Assembly (NCBI GenBank): GCA_035604595.1
Contig: DATNIE010000014.1
Location: forward strand, 1-38,059
Direction: 5' to 3'
Length of the DNA stretch: 38,059 nt
DNA from: CAIKZZ01 sp035604595
GTDB taxonomy: Bacteria; Pseudomonadota; Gammaproteobacteria; Steroidobacterales; Steroidobacteraceae
Position numbers and translations under genes: made by a program. Below are positions 6,353 through 14,578 of the stretch, piece after piece. Numbering within the stretch: position 1 is the first letter of the stretch; each line of letters begins with the position of its first letter. The notes below the pieces were generated by a model. That model did no database searches, was not told the DNA's origin, and was given only the letters and a program-made list of their open reading frames with translations.

Positions 6353-8317
6353 ATGATGCGATGGCTCGTGGTCGCGACCCTCGCGACGGCGGGCGCGGCC
6401 ATGGGTGCCGCTTTGGGGACGCCGGCGGCGCTACGGGTGGGCACGCTTGAGCTGCACGCGTGCGAGCCCGCCGGCGCCTATTGCGGCGCGCTCGAGCGCC
6501 CGCTCGACCCGCTCGGTCTGGTACCGGGCACGGTGTCCGTCTACTTCGAGTATTACGCGCACCGCCTAACCGGACCTGCCATCGGCACACTCGTCGGGAG
6601 CGTGGGCGGGCCCGGTTACTCCACGACGGACTCGCGCGAAGCGTATCTGACGCTGTTCGCACCGCTGCGCGGGGACCGCGACGTCTTGCTGGTGGACAAC
6701 CGGGGCACCGGCCGCTCGGGCGCGATCGATTGCCCGGGACTGCAGCGCGACCCCGTCCTGACGGTCGAGGCCATCGGCACGTGCGGTGCGGACCTCGGAC
6801 CGACCGCTCCCCTCTACAGCACCGCGTACGCGGGCGATGATCTGGTCGCGATCCTCGATGCGCTCGGGATCGCGACGATCGACCTGTACGGCGACTCGGA
6901 GGGCACGTTCTTCGCCCAGGTGTTCGCGGTCCGCCACGGCGCACGGCTGCGTTCGCTGGTTCTGGACGGGGCCTACCCGCTCGCAGGGACCGATATCCCG
7001 TGGTACCCCAGCTATGCCCCGGCCATGCGCGACAAGTTCAATCGCGCCTGCGAGCGCTCCGCCTGGTGCCGCGCGGTACCGGGCACGTCGATCGACCACA
7101 TCGCCCCGGCGCTGCGGGAACTGCGCGCCCGCCCGTTTCGCGCGAGCGCCACCGACTACGACGGCAACCTTCAGCGCTTCACCGCCAACGCGGGTGTCCT
7201 GGCGATCGTGATGTTCGGCGCAGCACCGCCCGAGGCGACGCTCCGCGAGACGGATGCGGCGGCCCGTGCGTTTGCATCCGGTGATCGTCTGCCGTTGCTG
7301 CGGCTGATGGCCGAGACCATCGCCAACGTCGACTCGCGCGACCCGACCCGCGACCCGCAGAAGTTCAGCGAGGGGCTTGCGGCGGCACTCTGGTGCCAGG
7401 ATGGGCCGCAGATCTTCGACATGCGCCTGGCTCCGGACGCGCGCCGCGCCGACCGCGATCGCGCGCTCGCCGCGCGACGGGCGACGGCTCCCGACACGTA
7501 CGCGCCGTTCTCGATCGACGAGTTCCGGGCGATGCCTCTCGACTACGCCTTCCTCGACGAGTGCGTTGACTGGCCGGTCGCAGATCAGGCGCACCCCGCC
7601 TCCCACGTCGTGGCCGATGACGCGGTGTTTCCCCCCGTGCCCGTCCTCGTGCTGTCGGGCGAGATCGACAACATGACGACCGTCGCGGACGGTGCCGCCG
7701 CCGCCGCGCAGTTTCCACGCGCCCGCCAGATCGTGATTGCCAACGGGTTCCACGTGGGTGCGCTGTGGGGCGCCCGCAGCGACTGCGGCGCACAGCTGGT
7801 GCAGGCGTTCATCGCGAACCCCGACGCGGCAAACGGTCCCGACGCGCGCTGCGCCGCCGAGGTTCCGGCGGTGCGCCTCGCGCCCCCGTTTGTCCGCGGC
7901 TTTGCGCGCGCGACGGCCGCCAGGGCCCGCCCGGGAAACCGCGCCGCGCGCGACGGACTCGTGGCCGCGGCCGCGGCCGTCCATACGGTGGGCGATCTGT
8001 TGCCGCGGCTCGCGGCCAACTCGAGCGGTCGCGGCGTCGGGCTGCGCGGCGGGAAATTCACCGTGACGACCGGTGCCGGCGGCCGGCGCACCGCACGGCT
8101 CGCCAAGCTCCGCTGGGCCGAGGACTTGTGGGTGTCAGGGACGGTAGCGTGGACGCCGGATCACGGCGAGGCACTGGCGCGCATTCGCTTCAGGACCGCG
8201 CGCGGAATGGCGGGACGGTTGACGGCGCGCTGGCCGGACGGCGTCGCGGATGCCCGCGCGCGACTCGACGGCACGGTCGCGGGCCAGGCGCTCGCCGCCG
8301 AGATGCCGGCGCCCTGA
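6353..8317 (+). CDS. Exported alpha/beta hydrolase, TAP-like (peptidase S33 type)
   Basis: A 654-residue secreted hydrolase related to tripeptidyl aminopeptidases of Streptomyces. A signal peptide is visible (MMRWLVVATLATAGAAMGAA). The oxyanion-loop phrase GSVGGPGYST is followed by VLLVDNRGTGRSG and the nucleophile elbow LYGDSEGTF, with Ser near residue 182. The TAP-like C-terminal region supplies the acid in LVLSGEIDNMTT (about residue 438) and the base in NGFHVGALWG (about residue 467). Some 180 further residues follow that are not part of the usual fold and look beta-rich. The natural substrate may be peptides, esters or lactones. The double ATG at 6353/6356 has no good ribosome binding site, so the start is less certain than the gene. 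Confidence 0.83.
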   Translation: MMRWLVVATLATAGAAMGAALGTPAALRVGTLELHACEPAGAYCGALERPLDPLGLVPGTVSVYFEYYAHRLTGPAIGTLVGSVGGPGYSTTDSREAYLTLFAPLRGDRDVLLVDNRGTGRSGAIDCPGLQRDPVLTVEAIGTCGADLGPTAPLYSTAYAGDDLVAILDALGIATIDLYGDSEGTFFAQVFAVRHGARLRSLVLDGAYPLAGTDIPWYPSYAPAMRDKFNRACERSAWCRAVPGTSIDHIAPALRELRARPFRASATDYDGNLQRFTANAGVLAIVMFGAAPPEATLRETDAAARAFASGDRLPLLRLMAETIANVDSRDPTRDPQKFSEGLAAALWCQDGPQIFDMRLAPDARRADRDRALAARRATAPDTYAPFSIDEFRAMPLDYAFLDECVDWPVADQAHPASHVVADDAVFPPVPVLVLSGEIDNMTTVADGAAAAAQFPRARQIVIANGFHVGALWGARSDCGAQLVQAFIANPDAANGPDARCAAEVPAVRLAPPFVRGFARATAARARPGNRAARDGLVAAAAAVHTVGDLLPRLAANSSGRGVGLRGGKFTVTTGAGGRRTARLAKLRWAEDLWVSGTVAWTPDHGEALARIRFRTARGMAGRLTARWPDGVADARARLDGTVAGQALAAEMPAP

Positions 8318-8355
8318 CGCACGCGCGCCCGGGCGCCGGCCAAACGGCCGCGCTG

Positions 8356-8802
8356 CTACTTGAACTGCAACTCGCGGATAATCTGGTCGCCAAGGATCTC
8401 GCGCAGCGACTCGCGATCCCCCGACGCCTTGTCCTCTTGCTGCGGGCTCGTGGCGCGCAGTTTCTTTGCGATGGCGTTCATCTTCTCGTTGAGTGTGTCG
8501 AACGCCGCCATGTTCGGATAGGTTACGACCAGATAGAGGTCGGGATCGTGCGGGCTGCGCGGAATCGCTGCCTGCACACTGTATGACACGACGAGCCCCT
8601 GCTTCTTGGCCTCGTCCATGTCGGCCTTGAAGTCCTTGGCGAGGAATGCCCAGTATTCGAAGAACTTGCCGGGCTTGGTCCGTACGGAAGTCACGTCAGT
8701 CACCGGACCTTCCTTGAACGGCAGGTCATCCGCGAGCACCGGACCGGCGAATGTCCACACGGCGGCCGACAACAGGCCGCTGATAATCCATTTTGACTTC
8801 AT
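8356..8802 (-). CDS. Small exported protein of unknown function
   Basis: A 148-residue protein with a signal peptide (KWIISGLLSAAVWTFAGPVLA), predicted to be periplasmic. The mature domain has VTSVRTKPGKFFEYWAFL, then DEAKKQGLVVSYSV and PDLYLVVTYPNMAAFDTL. This resembles the strand-helix-strand layout of ferredoxin-like (dimeric alpha/beta-barrel) proteins that measure in vivo 'length of contact', but I cannot name a family with confidence. The ATG at 8802 has GAGGGG five bases upstream on the minus strand. It ends 38 bp from the convergent hydrolase gene. An imperfect palindrome lies 45-65 bp upstream of the start and could be an operator. Confidence 0.75.
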   Translation of the reverse strand: MKSKWIISGLLSAAVWTFAGPVLADDLPFKEGPVTDVTSVRTKPGKFFEYWAFLAKDFKADMDEAKKQGLVVSYSVQAAIPRSPHDPDLYLVVTYPNMAAFDTLNEKMNAIAKKLRATSPQQEDKASGDRESLREILGDQIIRELQFK

Positions 8803-8846
8803 GAGATCCCCTCGAAAGATTGTGTAAGTGTTTGCGTTATCCGCCG

Positions 8847-8867
8847 GATGCACCGTGGTGCGATCCG
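8847..8867. promoter_or_regulatory. Imperfect palindrome upstream of the small exported protein gene
   Basis: The plus strand reads GGATGCACC, then GT, then GGTGCGATCC. The arms pair over nine base pairs with one extra G on the right. It sits 45-65 bp upstream of the minus-strand ATG at 8802, where a repressor or activator site would be expected. It could equally be an RNA hairpin in the leader. Further GGATC-type repeats lie just to its right (8861-8882). No regulator gene is adjacent. Confidence 0.35.
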
Positions 8868-9064
8868 GGGGAGCGGATCCTAGCATGAGGCCGCGCTCCG
8901 CCGCGTGTGAACAACTGGTGAGGCGAGGGGATCGATCCGCCGGTCGTGCGGGGAGCGAGCGCGGCTTTTCCGGCGGCGCCGCAGTCCCCGGAACTGCCAG
9001 CGGCCTGATATCGGCGCAGCGGCTTACGCCGCGCACATTGGGCGTCCGGGCCGGGCCAGCCTCT

Positions 9065-11113
9065 TTAGCGGGCGCCGCGACCGCTGAGACCGAGCTCCGC
9101 CTGGCGCAGCTCGGCGATCTGGTCCCGCACCTGGGCCGCGGCCTCGAACTCGAGATTGCGGGCGTGCTTGTACATCTCGACCTCGAGCTTCCTGATCCGC
9201 TTGATGACCTGCTCGGGGCTGAGCTCGGCAAGCGCGCCGCCGTCGAGGCGCCGGCCGCGCTCCTCCCCCGACCGCGCTCCTTCCATCACGTCCTGCACGG
9301 CCTTCTTGATGCCGACGGGCGTGATGCCGTGGGCGGCGTTGTAGGCGACCTGTCGCGCGCGCCGCCGGCCGGTCTCGTCCATCGCCCGCCGCATCGAGCC
9401 GGTGACCACGTCCGCGTAGAGAATCGCGCGACCGTTGACGTTGCGGGCGGCGCGGCCGATCGTCTGGATCAGCGATCCCTCCGACCTCAGGAACCCTTCC
9501 TTGTCGGCATCCAGGATCGCGATCAGCGACACCTCCGGAAGATCGAGCCCCTCGCGCAGCAGGTTGATCCCGACCACGACGTCGAACTTGCCGAGCCGCA
9601 GATCACGGATGATCTCCACCCGCTCGACCGTCTCGATGTCGGAGTGCAGGTAACGCACCTTGACGCCGTGCTCGTGAAGATAGTCGGTTAGATCCTCCGC
9701 CATGCGCTTCGTCAGCGTCGTGATCAGCACGCGCTCGCCTCGCCTGACGACCGCATGGATCTCGGACAGCACGTCGTCGACCTGCGTGCGGACGGGCCGC
9801 ACCTCGACCTCCGGGTCGACGAGGCCGGTCGGCCGCACGACCTGTTCGACGACGGCGCCCGGCGAGTGCTTGAGCTCGTACGGCCCCGGCGTCGCCGATA
9901 CGAAGATCATCTGCGGCGCGAGCGTCTCCCATTCGTCGAATCTAAGCGGCCGGTTGTCGAGCGCCGACGGCAGCCGAAAGCCGTACTCGACCAGCGTCTC
10001 CTTGCGCGAACGGTCGCCGCGGTACATGGCGCCGAGCTGCGGCACCGTCACGTGGCTCTCGTCGACCACGAGCAGCGCACCGTCCGGCAGATAGTCGAAC
10101 AGGCACGGCGGTGGCTCGCCGGCGCTGCGCCCGGACAGGTAGCGGGAGTAGTTCTCGATGCCGGCGCAATATCCGACCTCGTTCATCATCTCGAGGTCGA
10201 ACAGCGTGCGTTGTTCGAGCCGCTGGGCCTCGACAAGCTTCGATGCGGCACGCAGCGCAAGGAGCCTGCCGTGCAGTTCCTCCTTGATGTCGTCGAGTGC
10301 ACCGACCAGGCGCTCCTTGGGCGTCACGTAGTGGCTCGATGGGAACACCGTCAGGCGGGGCACTTTTCGCAGTACCTCGCCGGTCAGCGGATCGAAAAAC
10401 AGCAGAGCGTCGATCTCATCGTCGAACAGCTGCACCCGGACCGCCTCGCGCTCGGACTCGGCGGGAAAGATGTCGATCACATCGCCACGGACCCGGTAGG
10501 TGCCCGGCACCAGGTCGACCTCGTTGCGCGTGTACTGCATGTCCGTGAGGCGGTGCAGCAGCTTGCGCTGGTCGATACGGTCACCCCGCGACAGGTGCAG
10601 CACCATCGACAGATATGCCTGCGGGTCGCCGAGGCCGTAGATCGCCGAGACCGTTGCCACAATGATCGAGTCGCGGCGCTCGAGCAGTGCCTTGGTGGCG
10701 GAGAGCCGCATCTGCTCGATGTGGGCGTTGATCGACGCGTCCTTCTCGATGTAGGTGTCCGAGGACGGAACGTAGGCCTCCGGCTGGTAGTAGTCGTAGT
10801 AGGAGACGAAGTACTCGACCGCGTTGCCGGGGAAGAACTCCTTGAACTCGCCGTACAGCTGCGCCGCCAGTGTCTTGTTGTGCGCCAGCACGATCGTCGG
10901 GCGCTGCAGCCGCTCGATGACATTGGCGATCGTGAAGGTCTTGCCCGAGCCCGTGACGCCGAGCAGGGTCTGATAGCGCAGACCCGCACTCAGGTTACCA
11001 AGCAGCTGTTCGATCGCCTGCTGCTGATCACCGGCCGGCGCGTAGTCGGCCTCCAGGATGAACTGCCGGGCGTCCGGTTCCGGAAGCAGGCTCATCGGAG
11101 TCGCTATGTGCAT
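9065..11113 (-). CDS. uvrB: Excinuclease ABC subunit B
   Basis: UvrB is the damage-verifying helicase-like subunit of nucleotide excision repair; it is loaded by UvrA and then recruits UvrC for incision. The 682-residue product carries the Walker A motif GVTGSGKT at 52-59, the beta-hairpin YYDYYQPEAYVPSSDTYIEK that probes the damaged strand, the box DESHVT, LITTLTKRMAEDL and the helicase motif IGRAARNVNGRAILY. The C-terminal UVR domain begins around IRKLEVEMYKHARNLEFEA. Length is normal. The start could be the ATG at 11113 (used here) or the in-frame ATG at 11095; a TTG at 11128 is less likely. It is divergent from the aminotransferase gene with 59 bp between starts. Confidence 0.97.
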   Translation of the reverse strand: MHIATPMSLLPEPDARQFILEADYAPAGDQQQAIEQLLGNLSAGLRYQTLLGVTGSGKTFTIANVIERLQRPTIVLAHNKTLAAQLYGEFKEFFPGNAVEYFVSYYDYYQPEAYVPSSDTYIEKDASINAHIEQMRLSATKALLERRDSIIVATVSAIYGLGDPQAYLSMVLHLSRGDRIDQRKLLHRLTDMQYTRNEVDLVPGTYRVRGDVIDIFPAESEREAVRVQLFDDEIDALLFFDPLTGEVLRKVPRLTVFPSSHYVTPKERLVGALDDIKEELHGRLLALRAASKLVEAQRLEQRTLFDLEMMNEVGYCAGIENYSRYLSGRSAGEPPPCLFDYLPDGALLVVDESHVTVPQLGAMYRGDRSRKETLVEYGFRLPSALDNRPLRFDEWETLAPQMIFVSATPGPYELKHSPGAVVEQVVRPTGLVDPEVEVRPVRTQVDDVLSEIHAVVRRGERVLITTLTKRMAEDLTDYLHEHGVKVRYLHSDIETVERVEIIRDLRLGKFDVVVGINLLREGLDLPEVSLIAILDADKEGFLRSEGSLIQTIGRAARNVNGRAILYADVVTGSMRRAMDETGRRRARQVAYNAAHGITPVGIKKAVQDVMEGARSGEERGRRLDGGALAELSPEQVIKRIRKLEVEMYKHARNLEFEAAAQVRDQIAELRQAELGLSGRGAR

Positions 11114-11172
11114 TGATACCCGTTCCAATTTCCTAGAGAATTCGCCGACTTTTGCACTGCAACGGAACCACC

Positions 11173-12354
11173 GTGCCCATCGCCGTCTCGAAACGCGTCC
11201 AGCGCGTCAAGCCCTCACTCACCATGGCCGTCACCGCCCGGGCCGCGAAGCTCAGGTCCGAGGGCAGGGACGTCATCAGCCTCGGCGCCGGCGAGCCCGA
11301 TTTCGACACGCCCACGCACATCGCCGAGGCCGGGATCGCGGCGATCAGGGGCGGCTTCACCCGCTACACCAACGTCGACGGCACGCCCGAACTCAAGGAC
11401 GCCATTATCGCCAAGTTCAAGCGCGACAATGGCCTCAACTACACCCGGCCGCAGGTGCTGGTCTCGGCCGGCGCCAAACACACGATCTTCAACCTGGTCT
11501 TTGCGATCGTCGATCCGGGCGATGAGGTCGTGATCCCGGCCCCATACTGGGTCTCGTACCCGGACATCGTGCTGCTCGCCGATGGCGTACCGGTCATCAT
11601 TGATGCGGGCGCGAACCAGGGTTACAAGATCACGCCCGCCCAGCTCGAGGCCGCGATCACCGCGAGGACGCGGCTCGTGATCCTGAACAGCCCTTCGAAC
11701 CCGACTGGCGCCGCCTACACCAAGGCGGAGCTCCAGGGGCTCGGAGCGGTGCTCGCCCGGCACCCGGTGATCGTCATCGGCACCGACGACATGTACGAGC
11801 ACATCTGGTGGGGTCCGGAGCCGTTCTGCAGCCTCGTGACCGCCTGCCCGGACCTCTACGGTCGCACGGTCACGATCAATGGCGTGTCGAAGAGCTACGC
11901 GATGACCGGCTGGCGCATCGGGTACTGCGGCGGACCGCCGGAAGTGATTGCGGCGATGAGCACGATCCAGGGCCAGTCGACCTCGAACCCGAGCTCGATC
12001 AGCCAGAAGGCCGCGACCGCCGCGCTGAACGGCGACCAGTCCTGCGTCACCGAGATGAACGCTGCGTTCAAGCAGCGACACGACTTCATCGTCAAAGGGC
12101 TCAACGAGCTGCGCGGCGTATCGTGCCTGCCGGGATTCGGGACGTTCTATGCGTTCGCCAACGTCAAGCAGGCGATGGCACGGATGGGCGTTGCCGACGA
12201 CAACGCGTTCGCCGAACGCCTGATCACCGAGGCGCTCGTCGCGGTCGTGCCGGGCTCGGGATTCGGCGCCCCAGGCCACGTGCGGCTGTCGTTCGCCTGC
12301 TCGATGCGCACGCTCGAAACGGCGCTCGAGCGGCTGTGCAAGGCTCTCGCGTGA
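11173..12354 (+). CDS. Class I aminotransferase, probable aspartate aminotransferase
   Basis: A PLP-dependent fold-type I aminotransferase of 393 residues, of the I-gamma type found in many bacteria. It likely converts aspartate plus 2-oxoglutarate to oxaloacetate plus glutamate in the cytoplasm. Visible signatures are ISLGAGEPDFDTP near the N-terminus, NSPSNPTGAAY (the Asn that contacts PLP), and INGVSKSYAMTGWRIGY, in which Lys240 forms the Schiff base. The C-terminal GHVRLSFACS carries the substrate carboxylate Arg. I prefer the GTG at 11173, with GGA a few bases upstream, over a TTG at 11152. Specificity among aspartate, aromatic or prephenate substrates cannot be fixed by eye. It may be monocistronic; a hairpin follows the stop. 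Confidence 0.9.
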   Translation: MPIAVSKRVQRVKPSLTMAVTARAAKLRSEGRDVISLGAGEPDFDTPTHIAEAGIAAIRGGFTRYTNVDGTPELKDAIIAKFKRDNGLNYTRPQVLVSAGAKHTIFNLVFAIVDPGDEVVIPAPYWVSYPDIVLLADGVPVIIDAGANQGYKITPAQLEAAITARTRLVILNSPSNPTGAAYTKAELQGLGAVLARHPVIVIGTDDMYEHIWWGPEPFCSLVTACPDLYGRTVTINGVSKSYAMTGWRIGYCGGPPEVIAAMSTIQGQSTSNPSSISQKAATAALNGDQSCVTEMNAAFKQRHDFIVKGLNELRGVSCLPGFGTFYAFANVKQAMARMGVADDNAFAERLITEALVAVVPGSGFGAPGHVRLSFACSMRTLETALERLCKALA

Positions 12355-12367
12355 CCCACCCACTACG

Positions 12368-12387
12368 CGGATTTTCCAGCAAATCCG
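12368..12387 (+). terminator. Hairpin after the aminotransferase gene, possible terminator
   Basis: CGGATTT at 12368-12374 pairs perfectly with AAATCCG at 12381-12387 around a six-base loop, starting 13 bases after the aminotransferase stop codon. There is no run of T after the stem, so it is not a classical intrinsic terminator. It may still stabilise the 3' end or separate the gene from the tRNA promoter that follows. Confidence 0.35.
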
Positions 12388-12397
12388 GTCGCTTGCC

Positions 12398-12426
12398 TTG
12401 ACTTCGCCGAGGTCGGTCCGGACAAT
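12398..12426 (+). promoter_or_regulatory. Sigma-70-type promoter for tRNA-Asn
   Basis: TTGACT at 12398-12403 (five of six to consensus) is separated by exactly 17 bp from GACAAT at 12421-12426 (four of six). Transcription would begin around 12432-12434, about 30 bases before the mature tRNA 5' end at 12462, leaving a short leader for RNase P. Confidence 0.6.
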
Positions 12427-12461
12427 GCGCCGCCTTCGGACGATGGCATCCGTTCTGCCGT

Positions 12462-12537
12462 TCCCCGGTAGCTCAGTCGGTAGAGCAAGCGACTGTTAAT
12501 CGCTGGGTCGTAGGTTCGAGTCCTACCCGGGGAGCCA
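12462..12537 (+). tRNA. tRNA-Asn (anticodon GTT)
   Basis: A complete 76-base cloverleaf including an encoded CCA. The acceptor stem TCCCCGG (12462-12468) pairs with CCGGGGA (12527-12533). The D arm is GCTC/GAGC. The anticodon stem AGCGA/TCGCT encloses CTGTTAA, with anticodon GTT at 12495-12497 for Asn. The variable loop is GGGTC, and the T arm GTAGG/CCTAC encloses TTCGAGT. The discriminator G and CCA (12535-12537) follow. All stems are fully paired. Confidence 0.98.
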
Positions 12538-12550
12538 ATCGATTCAATGA

Positions 12551-12603
12551 GTTGCGAACTATATCGAAGGTCATCTCGATAGGTAGTTCGGCTATGACGC
12601 AAC
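12551..12603. other. Long nested inverted repeat between tRNA-Asn and the radical SAM gene
   Basis: An inner stem pairs GAACTA (12556-12561) plus TATCGA (12562-12567) with TCGATA (12576-12581) plus TAGTTC (12584-12589). It has a two-base bulge and an eight-base loop. An outer stem pairs GTTGCG (12551-12556) with CGCAAC (12598-12603), sharing the G at 12556. The element lies 14 bases after the tRNA and 29 bases beyond the stop of the convergent radical SAM gene. It could act as a two-way terminator despite lacking a T run, or be a remnant of a mobile element. Confidence 0.5.
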
Positions 12604-12631
12604 GCCTGCGCGCGGCGCGTCGCGCTGATGG

Positions 12632-13732
12632 TCAGTGGCCGACCGCCAGGCTCGGCTCGCGCGTCAAACGCACGGGCAGACGCTTGCCGCCCCAGTTCCC
12701 CGGCGGACCGCTGAACACTCCCGGCAGAGCCGTGCCGCAGAGCAAGCACGCGCCGGACGCATCGAGCTGCCACTCGCCCAGCTCGTACCAGTCGCGCTCG
12801 ATCACGCGCGCGCCGCACCCCTGACAGTAGGTGCTCGCGCCCTGCCGGTCGTGCACGTTGCCCGTGTACACGAAGCGCAGGCCGTTACGCATCGCGATCG
12901 CGCGTGCCCGCGTGAGTGTGGCGGGCGGCGTGGGTGGCGTGTCGAGCATCTTCCAGTCGGGGTGAAAGGCCGAGAAGTGCAGCGGCACGTCGGGACCGAG
13001 TTTGGTCATGATCCACTGCGTCATCGCATCCAGCTCGGCATCCGAGTCGTTCTCGCCGGGGATTACGAGCGTCGTGATCTCGAACCAGACCTTGGTTTCG
13101 TGCCTGAGGTACTCGAGCGTGTTGAGCACGGCGCCCAGTTCCCCGCCACAGACCTTGCGATAGAAGCGCTCCGTGAACGCCTTCAGGTCGACGTTCGCGG
13201 CATCCATGTGCGTATAGAACTCAGCGCGCGGCGCCGGGCACATGTATCCGGCGGTGACCGCGACGCTCTTGATGCCGCGCGCATGACAGGCGTCCGCGAC
13301 ATCGTCCGCATACTCCATGAAGATCGTCGGATCGTTGTAGGTGTAGGCGACGCTGGCGCAGCCGAGGCGTTCGGCCGCCTCGGCCAGCATCTCGGGCGTT
13401 GCCCGATCGGCGAGCGTGTCCATCTCCCGCGACTTGCTCATGTCCCAGTTCTGACAGAACTTGCATGCGAGGTTGCAGCCTGCCGTGCCGAATGACAGCA
13501 CTGGCGTCCCAGGCAGGAAGTGGTTCAGCGGCTTTTTCTCGATCGGATCGACACAGAAGCCGCTCGAGCGCCCGTAGGTGTACAGGCGCACCTCGCCAGC
13601 CTCGACGCCGCGAACGAAGCACAGCCCCCGCTGCCCGTCGTGCATCTTGCAGGCGCGCGGGCAGACATCGCATTGCACGCGCCCGTCATCGAGGCGGTGC
13701 CAGTAGCGGGTCGGGTGGCTGGGGTTGAACAT
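12632..13732 (-). CDS. amrS: AmmeMemoRadiSam system radical SAM enzyme
   Basis: A 366-residue radical SAM enzyme, the third member of the conserved AmmeMemoRadiSam trio. The cluster motif is CNLACKFC (Cys86, Cys90, Cys93), which holds a 4Fe-4S cluster that cleaves S-adenosylmethionine. Extra Cys groups flank it: CDVCPRAC (21-28) at the N-terminus, and YCQGC plus CLLC near the C-terminus, as in PflA-like relatives. The phrases LSFGTAGCNLACKFCQNWD and VAYTYNDPTIFMEY are typical of this subgroup. The reaction is not established here. I use the ATG at 13732, which gives the usual N-terminus; an in-frame ATG at 13774 would overlap the start of the divergent Memo gene. Its neighbours, Memo and AMMECR1, support the assignment strongly. 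Confidence 0.92.
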   Translation of the reverse strand: MFNPSHPTRYWHRLDDGRVQCDVCPRACKMHDGQRGLCFVRGVEAGEVRLYTYGRSSGFCVDPIEKKPLNHFLPGTPVLSFGTAGCNLACKFCQNWDMSKSREMDTLADRATPEMLAEAAERLGCASVAYTYNDPTIFMEYADDVADACHARGIKSVAVTAGYMCPAPRAEFYTHMDAANVDLKAFTERFYRKVCGGELGAVLNTLEYLRHETKVWFEITTLVIPGENDSDAELDAMTQWIMTKLGPDVPLHFSAFHPDWKMLDTPPTPPATLTRARAIAMRNGLRFVYTGNVHDRQGASTYCQGCGARVIERDWYELGEWQLDASGACLLCGTALPGVFSGPPGNWGGKRLPVRLTREPSLAVGH

Positions 13733-13762
13733 CGGCTGAGGTGGCTCTATATAAGGACAATG

Positions 13763-14578
13763 ATGGGTCGACATCCGCCGAATGCAAGAGTACGGGAACC
13801 GGCAGTCGCCGGCGCATTTTACCCGGCCGCGGCCTCCGACCTGCGGGCAGCGCTGGCCGCACTGCTTGGGCACGCCTCGGCCGATGCACATCCGGCCCCG
13901 CCGGCGAAGGCGCTGATCGTGCCGCACGCCGGCTATGTCTACTCCGGGAGCGTCGCAGCCGCTGCCTATGTGCGGCTCGTGACCAGACGCAGCGAAATCT
14001 CGAAGGTCGTGATCATCGGTCCCAGCCACCGGGCGTATTTCCAAGGCATAGCGTTGCCCGAGGCGGACGCGTTCGCGACACCGCTCGGGGAGATCCGCAT
14101 CGATGTTGCCGGCAAGGCGAGGCTCGCGGCCCGGGGCGATGTTCTCGTGTCGGATGCGCCGCATGAACTGGAGCACTGCATCGAGGTGCAGTTGCCGTTC
14201 CTGCAAACGGTGCTGGACGAGTTCACCCTGATCCCGCTGCTGGCAGGGGTCGCCTCCCCGCAGTATGTTGCGTCGGTGCTGACCGACGTCTGGGGCGGTC
14301 CCGAAACACTGGTGCTGGCGAGTTCCGACCTCAGCCACTATCACCCGTACGGTTCAGCCCAGCAGCTCGATGCGCAGACGGCGGCGGCGATCGTCGCCCG
14401 CCACAGTCGCCTGTCGGGAGAGCAAGCGTGCGGCGCGGTCGCGATCAACGGACTGATGGCCCGGGCCCGCGAGCTTGGCCTCGCGGTCGATGAGATCGCC
14501 CACTTGAATTCCGGTGACACCTCCGGCGACCGCGCCCGCGTCGTCGGCTACGGCGCATTTGCTCTCCATGACGCTTGA
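13763..14578 (+). CDS. amrB: AmmeMemoRadiSam system protein B (Memo-like)
   Basis: A 271-residue Memo homologue related to LigB-type extradiol dioxygenases; human Memo binds metal, and the bacterial role is unresolved. The N-terminus REPAVAGAFYPA and VPHAGYVYSG (His55) are diagnostic, followed by IIGPSHRAYF, HELEHCIEVQLPFLQ and LASSDLSHYHPY, whose histidines are the expected metal-site residues. The ATG at 13763 lies five bases after AAGGA (13753-13757); the adjacent ATG at 13760 is too close to that site. The end overlaps the start of the AMMECR1 gene by 11 bp, so translation is probably coupled. It is divergent from the radical SAM gene, with only 30 bp between starts. Confidence 0.93.
   Translation: MGRHPPNARVREPAVAGAFYPAAASDLRAALAALLGHASADAHPAPPAKALIVPHAGYVYSGSVAAAAYVRLVTRRSEISKVVIIGPSHRAYFQGIALPEADAFATPLGEIRIDVAGKARLAARGDVLVSDAPHELEHCIEVQLPFLQTVLDEFTLIPLLAGVASPQYVASVLTDVWGGPETLVLASSDLSHYHPYGSAQQLDAQTAAAIVARHSRLSGEQACGAVAINGLMARARELGLAVDEIAHLNSGDTSGDRARVVGYGAFALHDA

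Noticed and set aside
9755..11116. 453-codon open frame on the plus strand
   Set aside because: Antisense shadow of uvrB.
12363..12818. Minus-strand reading frame containing GRTRTYDPAINSRLLYRL
   Set aside because: This is the antisense translation of the tRNA-Asn gene, a well-known false protein. The frame also runs into the 3' end of the radical SAM gene.
13733..14344. Upstream extension of the radical SAM protein
   Set aside because: It overlaps the Memo gene antisense; the conserved N-terminus begins at 13732.
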